A stretch of DNA of 43,877 nucleotides from Bremia lactucae. Taxonomy: Eukaryota > Oomycota > Peronosporomycetes > Peronosporales > Peronosporaceae. The notes beneath the pieces were generated by a model, which worked only from the letters and a program-made list of their open reading frames with translations, did no database searches and was not told where the DNA came from. Of the stretch, positions 9,383 to 19,500 are shown in pieces; position 1 is the stretch's first letter, and the number at the start of each line of letters is the position of its first letter. The stretch is taken from contig NC_090615.1 of assembly GCF_004359215.1 (NCBI RefSeq), forward strand, positions 6,553,807-6,597,683. Direction: 5' to 3'. The position numbers and the translations under genes were made by a program.

Positions 9383-10409
9383 TGTAACTTTACCTGCTGC
9401 TAAGCCATGCTGTAGTGATACCCATCAAGATGACTGCCTCATCTGATGGTCCACAAGCAAGCAAGGAATCCATCCAAAATTTGCGGCAAGTCGCCCATGT
9501 ACCGCTCGAACCTTGAGCAAGGAAAATCGCCTGGAAATCTGCGTCAAGTCTCCATGGTCACTGTTCCACCTCCAAACCACGACTTCCTTAAAAATCTGCA
9601 GACACGCCTTCCTGTTGTGGCTACACCTCCGACAAACGTCATTCCCAAAAATCAGGCGCAAGAATCACATGGCATCGAAGAACGATTTTCTGGCACTAAT
9701 GGAATTTCAGACGCAGCGAACGCTTTGACAAAACTTTCGAAATAAATCAATTTCCCAGACCGGTATTCTCAAATATGTACCGGAACGTTTCCAGAAACCC
9801 CGGATCATTTCTTCGGAAGATTCCAAACTTGTTTTATCTATCAGAGAATGTAGGAACAAATCCTACTTGACGTGGTTCGATACCCCCATTATAACCAGCG
9901 CCTAATCAATTGGATAGCAGGCATTAAAAAGAGATATCGATTGCGTCAGAGTACAGCAAATTCAGTTATTGTTGTCATCCTTTCCGAACAGCTTGGGACG
10001 TTCAAGGCGAGTGAAGTCATCGCAGGATTGGTATTTGAGCAGCATTACAACGATGATTTCAAACTGATTAAAACGGCGCTTTTTAACCATAGACATATTG
10101 AAAAATGGGTCTGGTGGATTTGCTTAAAGATGTGGAGTGGACCTCAAGCGAAGACGTCATCCAAACATTTCGTAACCCCGGTTTTGGCGTAAAAGACGAC
10201 TTCACCACAATTTGGACACAAGAGAAACCACATCTTGCGTTCGCCTCTCTCATGAGAAAATTACACAACTCCAGACTTGATGATTAAGTGAAAGACATTC
10301 TTGTTTTGGGAGAACCATCCTTTGTAGATCGTCCTCAAATGCCATTTGTAAGGTCACGTTTTACTACAAGGTCCTCCATTGATCCACCTCCATAGGGGAA
10401 TCAAGAAGG
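9383..10409 (+). pseudogene. Possible decayed RxLR/WY-type secreted effector
   Basis: Broken plus-strand frames, when compared in order, resemble an oomycete effector. There is a hydrophobic stretch, SALVTLPAA (about 9377-9405), then MTASSDGPQASKESIQNLRQ at 9431, and in another phase an EER triplet (HGIEERFSG, about 9676). The later part has alternating amphipathic helical segments with conserved-looking Trp and Tyr: SEQLGTFKASEVIAGLVFEQ (about 9985-10045), NHRHIEKW, SSEDVIQTFRNPGFG and LAFASLMRKL (10105-10287). This spacing resembles WY-repeat effectors, which act inside the host plant cell. No intact RxLR motif is seen and there are at least four lesions. It could instead be a decayed transposon gene. 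The flanking retroelements fit the repeat-rich setting of effector genes. Confidence 0.4.
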
Positions 10410-10509
10410 TACGTCGCGAGTATGATAATCCAAACGCTTATCAATCCCTTCCGTAGGTGTCATTTCATCCAAAAGGTTCGGACACTAGAAGTCACACTTA
10501 CAAACTTTA

Positions 10510-10990
10510 TAGCGGAGCTACCTCGCTCCTATAGTCAGAGGAAGACTTTCAGACTCAGAGAGTCACTTAGTTATATTGAACTAATGGGTTTAACAACTCA
10601 CAGAGTTGAACAAGCAATTAAAGTTGAAGGAGTCCTAGTTCACGGGAGTCAGGGGTTCGTAAAACCGAGTGGCAACTACTGCCCAGAGGCTATACCTTAA
10701 GAAGACTTCTATCTCTTACAGACCAATGCGCAAGCCTTGGAAATGCACTTAACGCTTTAAGATCAAAAGAGGAAGTGCACTTTACATAATTATTTAAATC
10801 TAAAAACCTTACCCTAGCTAATTAAAAATTGATTTCTGCGCCTGATTTATATCTGGCGGCGACCACATTTGTTACCCATAATAAATGGATTGAAGTAATT
10901 AAGTATTTTGAAATTAGATAAAAGGGAATTTTGCCCATAAAGTCAATGTACCACAACAACGGTTCTCCAACCGATGTGTATCCCATTTCA
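10510..10990. repeat. Solo-like LTR of gypsy family GY1 (copy 1)
   Basis: This 481-bp copy matches the LTRs at 17664-18144 and 30745-31183 along its length, starting at TAGCGGAGCTACCTCGCTCC and ending ACCGATGTGTATCCCATTTCA. The first two bases of the terminal TG are altered. The flanking CTTTA (10505-10509) and CTTTT (10991-10995) resemble a 5-bp target-site duplication, which suggests a solo LTR. Its orientation is opposite to that expected for the 5' LTR of the plus-strand GY1 copy that follows. Confidence 0.7.
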
Positions 10991-10999
10991 CTTTTGATG

Positions 11000-11960
11000 T
11001 TAAGTATCGCTGAAGGTAAAGTTTCTTCCGCAGAGCAATTTGTCCGACGACTAAATTTAGAACACAGACAAGAAATGATAGCCGTTTTAATCGAAACGGA
11101 TCAATCATCAAATTTTCCTGAGAAAACTGAAGAAATTTTGCATCAACTGCTCATTCAACGTGAAGAAAGAACTCAAATTGTTAATACACTTAACTTTTCA
11201 TATACTTATCCTTACAATTCACCGATACCATTACGAAACTGGAAAAGGTTCCAGAACTGTCAGATGCGCAACGCGCCGATAATGACAAGCTCAAAACTTT
11301 ATTTGGGCTTGAACACGCGGAACTTATTATCTTTCAGAGACCAGAGGTCCTGCATGCAAGGCTTGAAGCCTTCATGCGATACGAAGCCTCCCGGATTGGT
11401 CAGGTACAGGACCCCTTAGCGGCATCTATGCCAACCCGGTACATCTCTGTACCTTACTCAAAGCCGATTACTCGCCCTCTAGCTGTAAATGTGAAGATAT
11501 TTGAGGGAAAACAGGAAAAAAGTTTCCTTTTTGGATTAAGCAGATGAAATGTCCATTGATTCCGCCTTGTTCTTAACAGAACGGCAAAAGGTGGTTCCAA
11601 ACTTATAGGTAGAGCCATGGAGTGGACACTATCGTGCAGCACGTCCACAAACGACGCTTTTCCCTAATGGGATTTGCTAAAGAAGCAAATGACCAGCACA
11701 TTTTGCACTGCCTGATCAGGCTTTTCGCATGCGAGCACGGCTTCTAGCGACTCGACAGGGTAAAGAACCCTAGGGGACTTTGACCAGGAGTTGAGAATTG
11801 TCATTGCATCGATGCATCAAGACCCGGTGCAAGAAGCGATTGTCGTAACAATCTTTATGAGGGGTCTCAATGAGGGCGTTGCCCAGACGAAATTATGCTG
11901 ATCTCATCTTGCTACTTTCGAAGAGGCAGTTGCCATTGCGCTACACGCTAAGTTCGACTT
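11000..11960 (+). pseudogene. GY1-c gag
   Basis: Broken frames give LNLEHRQEMIAVLIETDQ (about 11055-11110), then in other phases LSDAQRADNDKLKTLFGLEH, PEVLHARLEAFMRYEASRIG, DPLAASMPTRYISVPYSKPI, AVNVKIFEGKQEKSFLFGLS and, near 11830-11960, DPVQEAIVVTIFMRGLNEGV and ATFEEAVAIALHAK. The last segments match the retrotransposon Gag helical region; the same ATFEEAVAIAL segment occurs in the minus-strand copy at about 37500-37530. Several stops and frameshifts make it non-functional. Confidence 0.7.
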
Positions 11961-12004
11961 TAACTCTGCTCGCGGTAGTATGCCTGTTTACCGAACAAGC
12001 TCTT

Positions 12005-12260
12005 CGAGCACATGGGGTTTCTGGGCTTTGACAATGTGGAATGCTGTCTTGTCCTTGATTTGGATTCGAGATATGATCTCATCCTTGGTATGGCCTCGTT
12101 CGAGTGCCATGAGCCATGGATCGATTGGAGGTCTAAGACCTTAGGCGCCACGCGCAATGTTCCTAGCAAAGCTTTGGAGAGTCATGAACCCACCTTTGCT
12201 AGGCAGCAAAAGAGCTATTGGCGCGGATCATTGAATGAGTCTGTCAGTATTTTAGAAATT
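12005..12260 (+). pseudogene. GY1-c aspartic protease, C-terminal part
   Basis: The frame 12012-12365 begins with FLGFDNVECCLVLDLDSRYD and LILGMASFECHEPWIDWRSK, the C-terminal block of gypsy retropepsins (ILGM followed by a P-W-I-D-W motif), then TLGATRNVPSKALESHEPTF. The DSG active-site half is missing: the preceding sequence jumps from gag, and the minus-strand copy at 36865-37256 shows what has been lost. The tail after about 12260 is unfamiliar. Confidence 0.75.
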
Positions 12261-12690
12261 ATAATGTCTGAGTTAATAAACTTCAATGTTAAAACTATTT
12301 ACTCTGAGCCCGACTCAGCAGAAAGAAGTGGAACGGCACGTACTCTGTCGAGTGACACTCGTTGATATAACGATTCACTGAATGCTAACAGCACTGCTGG
12401 CCTAAGGCCAAATCATCAAGGGTGCAATATCCCTGCTATAAGTGGAGTGGCACGGCTAAGTCCACCGAGTGTGGTCGGCCAAGGTGGCACCATACTGAAA
12501 GTCAATATTGACACTATTGGTGGTTCGCCAGGGCATTTTGGGTCAAACCCTTCTAATGCACGTGAAGCGACACGTAAACGTTCGCTGAATAAGGAAGTTG
12601 AGTTACCTAACTCCTTGTCGGATGGAGGTGAGCAGTCGCCATTAGCAGCACGACAGATGGAATCAGGTATTCGACACCGACATTTTGTGT
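12261..12690. other. Unassigned linker between protease and RT of GY1-c
   Basis: Short frames exist on both strands (12447-12707 plus, 12416-12700 minus) but neither resembles a known domain. The minus-strand GY1 copy shows a comparable unconserved protease-RT spacer at about 36270-36700, so this is probably the remains of that spacer. Confidence 0.35.
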
Positions 12691-13260
12691 TAAAAGCCAA
12701 ATCGTAAATGGCGAATTGTACATACTTATAATAAGCTTAACGCTGTCACTATACCACCACAAACTTTCATTCCTAGAAAGGATGTTCTGCAAAACAATAT
12801 GGTGGGATGTACAATGTACAGTGCACTGGACTTAGTCGATGGTTACTATCAACTGCTCATGCGAGCTAGCGATATCCCGCATACAGCGTTTAATACCTCA
12901 AGCGGTATGTTATGGGAGTGGTTGGTTATGCTACAAGGGCTTTCCAACGCACCGGCAACATTTAATCGTCTAGTGATGCAACTGTTCCGCCCTCATCGAG
13001 GTTATGCACAGACTCATTTCGATGACATTTTTGTCCATCGTCGTGCGGAGGAGGGTCGGACGGATATGGCGCAGACGAAAATCCTTTTTTAGAATGCTTC
13101 ATTGGAAAGTGAGGCCTTAGAGCGGATCCCGCTAAGGTAAAAACCATAGTAGATTGGCCGGTTCCTAAAAACCAAAACAATTTGCGTAAGTGGTTGGGTC
13201 TCGCCAATTATTTACACAAATATAGCGAAAATGATGCTGATATGGCTAGGTATTATCTAA
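12690..13260 (+). pseudogene. GY1-c reverse transcriptase
   Basis: KWRIVHTYNKLNAVTIP (about 12705-12755) and IPRKDVL lead into the frame 12799-13092 with YSALDLVDGYYQLLMRASDI, GMLWEWLVMLQGLSNAPATF and HFDDIFVHRRAEEGRTD. The catalytic box is FDDI, the usual gypsy form. After a stop, DWPVPKNQNNLRKWLGLANY (about 13152-13215) is the RT to RNase H link. The N-terminal fingers of RT are deleted. Compared with GY1-b this copy is better preserved in the palm. Confidence 0.85.
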
Positions 13261-13269
13261 TCTCCTTAG

Positions 13270-13980
13270 ATAATGGCCTATCCATGCCCCGATTCCGGCA
13301 CTGCCAAACCCAAATTGGCCTTTCAGCGTCGTCTGTGACGCATCAGATTTTGCCATTGGCAGTGCTCTGTTACAAACAGATGTTGATGGGCGTGAACGTG
13401 TTATTGCGTTTATTAAATCACCTAGTGATTTAATAAACGCAATAACACGTTCACGCCACCTGCTACGATCTGAACCAAAAATCATGGTGTAAGTTCCTCC
13501 ACTATTTATCGAACTGCCAATGGCAAAATCTGATGCGTCACAGACGACGCTGAAAGGCCAATTTGGGTTTGGCAGTGCCAGAATCGGGGCATGGATAAGA
13601 CATCCTTTTCTGCTCGAAAAGCATTATTTCGGTGCTAGTCCAGCACGATTCTGTATCCTTTAAAATAGGCAAAATTTCAAATTGTTCTAATGGCTGCGGA
13701 GAAGAACTACCCAGTTCATGACAAGAGTTACTTGCTATGAAGTATGCTCTCGTCAAATTCAGAGTTCATCTGATTGGCTCTATGCCGTTCGTGATATATA
13801 CAGATCACGCGTCATTACGCACGGCGACTAAGTCGCCCCATCTCACAGAGAATTGCCCGATGGCTATCCTTTTTCGCGGAATACAACTTCGAGGTGAAGT
13901 ATAAACGCGGCAAGCAGAATGCTTGGGCCGATGCGTTATCACGCAGGCCGGATTATGAGCCTTCTCATTAAACGCCTATA
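13270..13980 (+). pseudogene. GY1-c RNase H, split by the fold-back
   Basis: Plus-strand RNase H begins with WPFSVVCDASDFAIGSALLQ (about 13317-13375) and ERVIAFIKS, is interrupted by the inverted copy, and resumes near 13720 with QELLAMKYALVKFRVHLIGS and MPFVIYTDHASLRTATKSPH. It ends at about 13970 in another phase with the FFAEYNFEVKYKRGKQN-type segment and the DALSRRPDYE signature. The expected SRQMKAAEKNYPVHD segment is damaged. It would degrade the RNA strand of the hybrid. Confidence 0.75.
13290..13590. repeat. Fold-back inverted repeat in GY1-c RNase H
   Basis: The core is a perfect palindrome: arms 13389-13420 and 13426-13457 (32 bp each) around 5 nt. Outside it, 13286-13372 (ATGCCCCGATTCCGGCACTG and onward) reappears inverted at about 13519-13594. 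The left arm encodes the start of RNase H (WPFSVVCDASDFAIGSALLQ) on the plus strand; the right arm encodes the same on the minus strand. Confidence 0.9.
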
Positions 13981-14059
13981 ACGTCGCCTAATACTGAATT
14001 AATCTGTTCGGCTTACACCAAGAATGAACAGTGTGTAGCTCTGCTACGAGCTCTAAAGA

Positions 14060-14378
14060 GCACTAAAGAGCACTAAATCGAGTTTTAAATTGTCGGCGCG
14101 TTTGAGTGCCAAGTTACATCGATTTCTATCGATAACGACCTGTTGCTTTATTGCACGGACGCTTTGGATCCTCCACGCGTCGCTGTTCCTCCTGATGAGG
14201 ATTTGAAGTACCGGATCCTCTATGAGACACACGATACTGTTCTTGGCGGTCATCTCGGTAAAGAAATGACATACGGCTCTGTAAGCCAGAATTATTGTTG
14301 GCCCAAACTTTATAAATGGGTCAGCACATATTCTCGCATGCGAACATACGAAACTTACCAACGGTTAAACCGTAGCTA
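14060..14378 (+). pseudogene. GY1-c integrase zinc-finger region, truncated
   Basis: The frame 14143-14379 carries DEDLKYRILYETHDTVLGGH, LGKEMTYGSVSQNYCWPKLY and KWVSTYSRMRTYETYQRLN. This is the H2C2 zinc finger of gypsy integrase, with both His present but the two Cys (expected in the form C-X2-C) changed to Tyr (TYETY). The match to the family ends here; the next codons of the family are found at 20447. Confidence 0.85.
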
Positions 14379-14589
14379 AGACTTCGTAGCTTTTTAATAA
14401 AATTCTCTGTAAACTTCTTTCCTCTGTAATTTTTTATGTTTGGTTCCAGTATATATATGATAACTCAATAGCCATAAAGATAATTAAATTATCATTTTTC
14501 GAAATATTTAAAAATTATATATATATTTCCATTACGAATATTGAACTCGTAATTTTGCCTTGAGAAGGCAAAGTCATAATTAAAAGGGT
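14379..14589. other. AT-rich junction sequence with no gene
   Basis: About 210 bp of AT-rich DNA lies between the broken GY1-c integrase and the left end of the MULE. No motif recognised. Together with 17633-17663 it is the flank into which the MULE inserted. Confidence 0.4.
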
Positions 14590-15119
14590 GCGGCTATGGT
14601 CACAGACATAACTACTACGGCCACAGACATAACGACTACGGTCACAGACAAAAGTACTAGGGCCACATACATAAACTAAACTTACAACATGCTAATTATG
14701 ATTGGTTTTAATCTCCAAATAAGGTATACTGACAGCACAAATCGCAATTTTTATTATTTCTATCGACCGATATTTTTTACCTTTGAAACCCCCTTATATA
14801 TGATTTTTTTGGAAATAAATAATGATGAGGATAGCTAACTTCTTTTTCTTTATATCTTTGCATTAATCAGATGGATTGGTGTTTGTTGATGATGTTTGGG
14901 TAGGTCCGGCTGCTGAAAGAGATTGATTTCGAGCTTTAACATTGACAGGGCACGCTGCGAAAGTGCGTCGATGTTCTGTTTGATGGCAAGCACTGCATGT
15001 TGGCACCTTCCTCGTCTTTGCAATTATTCCCTCAATATATTCAAAAAGTGACGGGCTCGTTGCATAGAGGAGTTGCTGCTTGTGCTAAGCCTTCCTTTTG
15101 TTCGCGCAACTTCCGGCTC

Positions 15120-17208
15120 GTCTAGAAACTGTGAAGTTTGCTAATTTGAAGTATGTTAGCAATTGAAAGCACCCATGGAAAGAACAAACAAAAATAAAAA
15201 ATAATAATAATAAATACATGCGATAAATCTGTCAATACGTTCACGACTGCATCTTTTTGGTGTTGAGGAAGATTTTGAAAGTTTTCCTGAACTCTTTCAA
15301 GTAAGGCTGGTAAAACATTGTCAGGTTGGTCCACAACAGGAGGACGTGGTGGAGGAAGTTGATGGAGGTGCTAATGGGCATTTCTATCATTCAAATCAAG
15401 TCTCCTCTCATTTTTGATGATCAACTGCAACCGGTGCTCACAAGGTATCCCCCAGACAGTAGAAAAGGTGGAGGTGCATGGATTTGGGCGATCGCCAATA
15501 AAGGTCGAGCCTTTTCCAGCTGTAGATACAAATACTTAGTCAATAAAAGATTAAAGTGACGATGCAAGCAAAATACCACTGAAATAATTCAATCTTACTT
15601 CTCCAAATACTCTCCGAAGGGCATAATAGGAGATCTTTCCACTGACATCTTGAAAAGATTTTCCACGTGGGGTAGGCTGTCCAAAAGGTAAGATCTTGAT
15701 TCTCTGCTTGGCTAGTCATGTGATATATTCAATCTGGAAGCTTTCGATCAATTGAATTATCCGTTCACAGCATCCAAGAAGATTTCCTATGCTGCTTGCG
15801 ATAATTTCTTTACGATACTATGGGCACCCTCTCCGCGGGAGATGACGGTGTGACCAAAATGCTGTATCGAATGTGTCCACGCCCGAACAAACTTCTCTTT
15901 GTACGAAATGATCCATGCGTTGACAAAGATTCAATAGAATTCGTGTGGTTTTTCATTCCAACTGCTCCGAAATGCTTCCTAGTTTTCCTCGAGTTCATTT
16001 CTTGTATTCGAATAGGTGACCTGTACAAAATAATATTAAAGCGAGAAAAATTAGAATGTGAATGAACATTCCCAATGGAATGCAGAAAAAAGAGGAAAAA
16101 GAAGTTGATACGTTACCATTCTCGATCCTTTTGAGAACGCTTTCCACTGTTCGTCATCTACCCCAGCAAAATGGGGTTTACATTTGGCAACAACATTCTT
16201 TTCAATTTGCCACATCCAAGTATGATGGATGCTGCGGGAAAGTGCTCTGTAATGCACTCGTTAGCGCAAGCTCTCGCTCAATCACAAAAACTTTTGGAAG
16301 ATGATCATCATGGAACAATTGTCGAATAATTTTTTTTGGGATCATGTAAGAGTTGGCATCCTCGCTCTTCATAAATACAAAGGCGGCAGAGAAGGTCGAA
16401 TAAAGATTGGTGTTTCCACAAGGTGCAGCAGAGGAAATCGTGTTTTGCTGGCTTTGTATGTGGAATCCAGCAAAAGCGCATCGCAGTGGTTTCGAACAAG
16501 CTCCACGTTTTTCGAATGCGCAAATAAGAGATGGGTGATGTGCCTCGAGGCGTCCATATTGATGTCTATTTTGAATCCGTAACCCGAGAAGGTTTGGTAC
16601 AGCGTATCCATATGGGTTTGTCCATCAAGTTTTTCTATGGCATTGTTTTGCATGATATTTCAAAGTTTCCGTTTGGTGATCTCCAATGGCACATGTTGCT
16701 CCCTCAAAATGGTCTGGACATGTCGGGCTTTCAAACCAGACTGAAAGAGTCCGGCAATTTTCTCCTCTTGGGCCTCCGATATTCGAGTATGCACTGGATG
16801 GGCAGTCGTCGATGTGGAGGAGTCGTGATTGTGTTCATTGCAAGTGACTATTAATGACCAGGTGCTTTCTGTAAGGTAGGTAGAGATTGTTAATGCATTG
16901 ATAATTTCAGTAAATTTACTAAAAAATATTGCATAGCTTACCTTTTGCTTCTGATCCAACTCTTTTGAAAGGGAATCCAATGAGGGTGTATTTTGCCATT
17001 CGACTTCTTGTTTCTTGGGAAAGTCTGTGACGGTTTCGGTCTAAACCTCCACGATCACATTTACAGTGAAGAACTTGTCTGCCATCTCTTTGCTTGTAAG
17101 AGGATTTGGTGACAATTCCATAGCCCTTGCAACCGCTATCTTATTGATATGTTCTTCCATGGCCTTCCGCTCAGTGAACTGTCTGTTTCCCTGCTGCTCA
17201 GCGTCCAT
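15120..17208 (-). pseudogene. MULE transposase, FAR1-type, decayed
   Basis: A start at 17208 gives MDAEQQGNRQFTERKAMEEH, then after a frameshift CDRGGLDRNRHRL and YTLIGFPFKRVGSEAK, a FAR1-like DNA-binding zinc cluster. A plausible 80-bp intron (GTAAGC to TTACAG, about 16941-16862) precedes WSLIVTCNEHNHDSSTST (C..HNH). The frame 16653-16369 has CDALLLDSTYKASKTRFPLL, the first catalytic Asp block of MULE transposases. Near 16280 the second block reads VFVIERELALTSAL, with Glu-Arg-Glu where Asp-Arg-Glu is usual. WQIEKNVVAKCKPHF follows (about 16200), and CTSTFSTVWGIPCEH at 15432-15479 is the SWIM-like zinc motif. Many frameshifts; not functional. Confidence 0.8.
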
Positions 17209-17349
17209 TTAATTTAAATAGTCGTTAGTGCGGTTAAATGTGGTGAAGCCAGATATATCAGAGAAAATAGCAGATTAAGTGAGGATCGGGACAATCAGTC
17301 AGAGTATTAAAAGATTTTATGAGGCACAGTCAAGAATGTTCTTTATAAA

Positions 17350-17412
17350 GCTAAGGGAGCGAGAGAGAGAGCGAGAGAAAAAGAGAGAGGGAGAGAGAGA
17401 GGGAGAGAAGCA
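17350..17412. repeat. GA-rich low-complexity tract
   Basis: A run of GA dinucleotides with occasional C, A or G interruptions lies upstream of the MULE transposase start, inside the element. On the opposite strand it reads as CTCTCT. Confidence 0.9.
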
Positions 17413-17663
17413 GGCAAAAAACACGTCGCGGAAGCTCGTGCCAGCAACGCTGCAGTCCAACATGTCCAGAAAATCGGTCGTTAGAAGTAAAAAAATCGCG
17501 ATTTGTATTGTCGGGATACCTGATTTGAAAATTTAAACAATCATAGATTTGCACGTTGTAAGTTTACACTATGGCTGTGGCCCTAGCGCTTTTGTCTGTG
17601 GCCGTAGTAGTTATATCTGTGGCCATAGCCGCGGCCTTGAAAAAAGGCCAGTTTTATCCGTAA

Positions 17664-18144
17664 TGTAGCGGAGCTACCTCGCTCCTAAAGTCAGAGGAAG
17701 ACTTTCAGACTCAGAGAGTCACTTAGTTCTATTGAAATAATCGGTTTAACAACTAGAAGGTTGAACAAGCAATAAAGCTTCAGGAGTCCTAGTTCAAAGA
17801 ATTCAGGGGTTCGTAGAACCAAGTGGCAACTACTGCCCAGAGGATATACATTAGAAAGGCTTCTATTTCTCACAGACCAATGCGCAAGCCTTAAAATTGC
17901 AGTCAACGCTTTAAGACCAAAAGAGGAAGTGCACTTTATTTAATTATTTAAATCTAAAAACCTTACCCTTGCTAATTTAGAATAGATTTCTGCGCCAGAT
18001 TTATATCTGGCAACGACCACATTAGTTACCCATAATAAATGGGTTTTACGTAACTAATTATGTCAAAATTGGATAAAGGGTATTTTGCCCATAAAGTCAA
18101 TGTACCACAACAACGGTTCTCCAACCGATGTGTGCCCCATTACA
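17664..18144. repeat. GY1 LTR (copy 2)
   Basis: This 481-bp LTR runs from TGTAGCGGAGCTACCTCGCT to GATGTGTGCCCCATTACA. Read on the minus strand it starts TGTAATGGGG, immediately after the purine tract GATGGGGAAGGG (18145-18156), so it fits the 3' LTR of the minus-strand GY1-a fragment at 19070-20400. Confidence 0.85.
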
Positions 18145-18257
18145 CCCTTCCCCATCAGACTGTTGACACCTCGTGACAATATTTGCTTCATTTCCTCTTT
18201 GAGGTTGGAACCTAAACAGCTAACCGTTTGGTTGTGTTTTTCTTTCCTTTGTCTCAT

Positions 18258-19000
18258 GACAATCAAGCGTGAGTCACAGACTCATAGCACCTTCCTCGAC
18301 GATGAGAGAATGGTGGACTTTAAAAGTCACTCTCCATCAGAGGAGGATGAGAAAGAGCGTCAGTTTTCTCACGCTTTCTCCCCCGGATGAACGTCGGCGG
18401 GCCCCAAATCCGTTCCCAGAACGTGGTGCCGCTGATGTCTTAACTGCATTGAGCAGGACACGGGACCCTGAGTCCAACATCATTACGAATCCGTTCGATG
18501 AAGAGCAAAAACAGATAATCCTCATAGAGGAAAGAGCTCGTCGTCGAGCTGCCGAGATAGCGATAGCTAAAGCTCATAGTAAATATAGATTCACTCCGCT
18601 TAGTGCGGACGAGCGTCTCAAAGATATAGCGGGTCACACCTTGAGCATCTGGATCTCCGGTGGCCCCCGAGGATGCCGGAGGAGATCGCTGCTCGCGACG
18701 CTCTTCATGAGCAATTCTTTACGCCGAAGGTAATGACGCGAAGCCAGTATCTGACGCATTTACGAGATCAAGCACCACGGGCCTTCGGTGACCTCCATGA
18801 AGAAAATTTTGACGGTTTTGTTTCCGAACGAAACAAAAAGCGAAAAAGAAGTCTCATTTGAGAACAGCGCCTTCGTAATATTTGGAATATCAGAGAGTCT
18901 GCGGTTAGGGCTGGTGTTCGTTCGAAATAGAAGCTTTGCTTCTATTTCGCTAAGCTTAAAGCCAGTTACGTTCGGCATTTATGCCACAAAACGAGGAAAG
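18258..19000 (+). pseudogene. Plus-strand, gag-like frame between GY1 LTR and pol (copy a)
   Basis: From an ATG at 18258, plus-strand frames in successive phases give FLDDERMVDFKSHSPSEEDE, PPDERRRAPNPFPERGAADV, PESNIITNPFDEEQKQIILI, EERARRRAAEIAIAKAHSKY, LSADERLKDIAGHTLSIW and PEEIAARDALHEQFF, then YLTHLRDQAPRAFGDLHEEN and a basic SERNKKRKRSL. It reads like a structured soluble or Gag-like protein with a charged helix and a nuclear-localisation-like basic patch. Copy b (31376-31710) retains PEEIAARDALHDRYL and TRSQYLTCLRDQA. It lies antisense to the GY1 pol fragment and continues in phase changes into 19030-19460. Function unknown. Confidence 0.55.
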
Positions 19001-19029
19001 GCCTAGCCGATATTCAGTACTTCGGTTGA

Positions 19030-19500
19030 CCGTATAACCATGGATCGAAGCCGCACTGAGACTTCAGGTCCACCTAATATCACGCCTAGTGGTGGGAAGC
19101 GTCGTTTGACGCGAGTTAATCCGGAGCTTGGCGCTCAGATACGTCAACGGCGTACAGGCAATCTTGCAGAAGAGGTACCTCGAACTTCCAAGAATTTTCA
19201 GAAGAAGGTACCCTAGCCACTTCACCAGATCTGGTATTGACCCTTTAAAAGTTTCTCCACATGAAATTGAAGGTTCCCCATGCATCAAGCAGCGCGGGAG
19301 GGGGCCAAAATTTCAGCGGAAGCATTTGATGCTCTACGGCACGAGGTGCAACTTCTTCGTGAGGTCCTTGCTCGGGTTGAGAGCTCTTTTGAGGCGGTTC
19401 GGGACCGTCTTTCGACGCTGGAACATCAGTAGCCTCGTTTAGAGGGCCAGCTGGACATCCTGGTGAGGATGCAGCAATCTGCGGCACGACCGCCTGCCTC
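19030..19500 (+). pseudogene. Plus-strand frame antisense to the GY1 chromodomain (copy a)
   Basis: Plus-strand pieces read MDRSRTETSGPPNITPSGGK, RRLTRVNPELGAQIRQRRTG and NLAEEVPRTSKNF and, in another phase, the remains of a coiled-coil-like segment. The homologous stretch at 31760-32189 is open for its whole length, with ISAEAFDALRHEVQLLREVL and ESSFEAVRDRLSTLERQQPR. The same DNA encodes the pol chromodomain and linker on the minus strand, so one of the two frames may simply be open by chance. Confidence 0.4.

Larger units (their letters stand above)
11000..14378 (+). mobile_element. GY1-c: plus-strand Ty3/gypsy copy, first part
   Basis: Gag, protease, RT, RNase H and the integrase zinc-finger region appear in gypsy order, with deletions between gag and protease and between protease and RT. 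The copy stops in the integrase zinc finger at about 14378 (after TYQRLN). The matching downstream integrase sequence (SAHAAAPVASLPVPMGCWES) begins on the same strand at 20447, so a 6-kb block separates the two halves. Confidence 0.85.
14590..17632 (-). mobile_element. Mutator-like element (MULE) with iterated terminal inverted repeats
   Basis: Left terminus 14590-14676 and right terminus 17562-17632 are inverted copies beginning GCGGCTATGG. Each terminus is built of about 21-bp units of the form CACAGACATAACTACTACGGC: about four at the left, three at the right. Between them on the minus strand lies a FAR1-type transposase remnant (15120-17208). I could not identify an exact 9-10 bp target duplication (TTAAAAGG at the left and TTGAAAAAAGG at the right are only similar). 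Confidence 0.85.

Noticed and set aside
13110..13900. Minus-strand frames in the GY1-c RNase H region (for example 13246-13485)
   Set aside because: They are the mirror of the fold-back duplicate and of plus-strand RNase H, not separate genes.
17350..17412. GA-rich tract as a promoter element of the MULE
   Set aside because: It may act as a GAGA-type site but is indistinguishable from a simple microsatellite.
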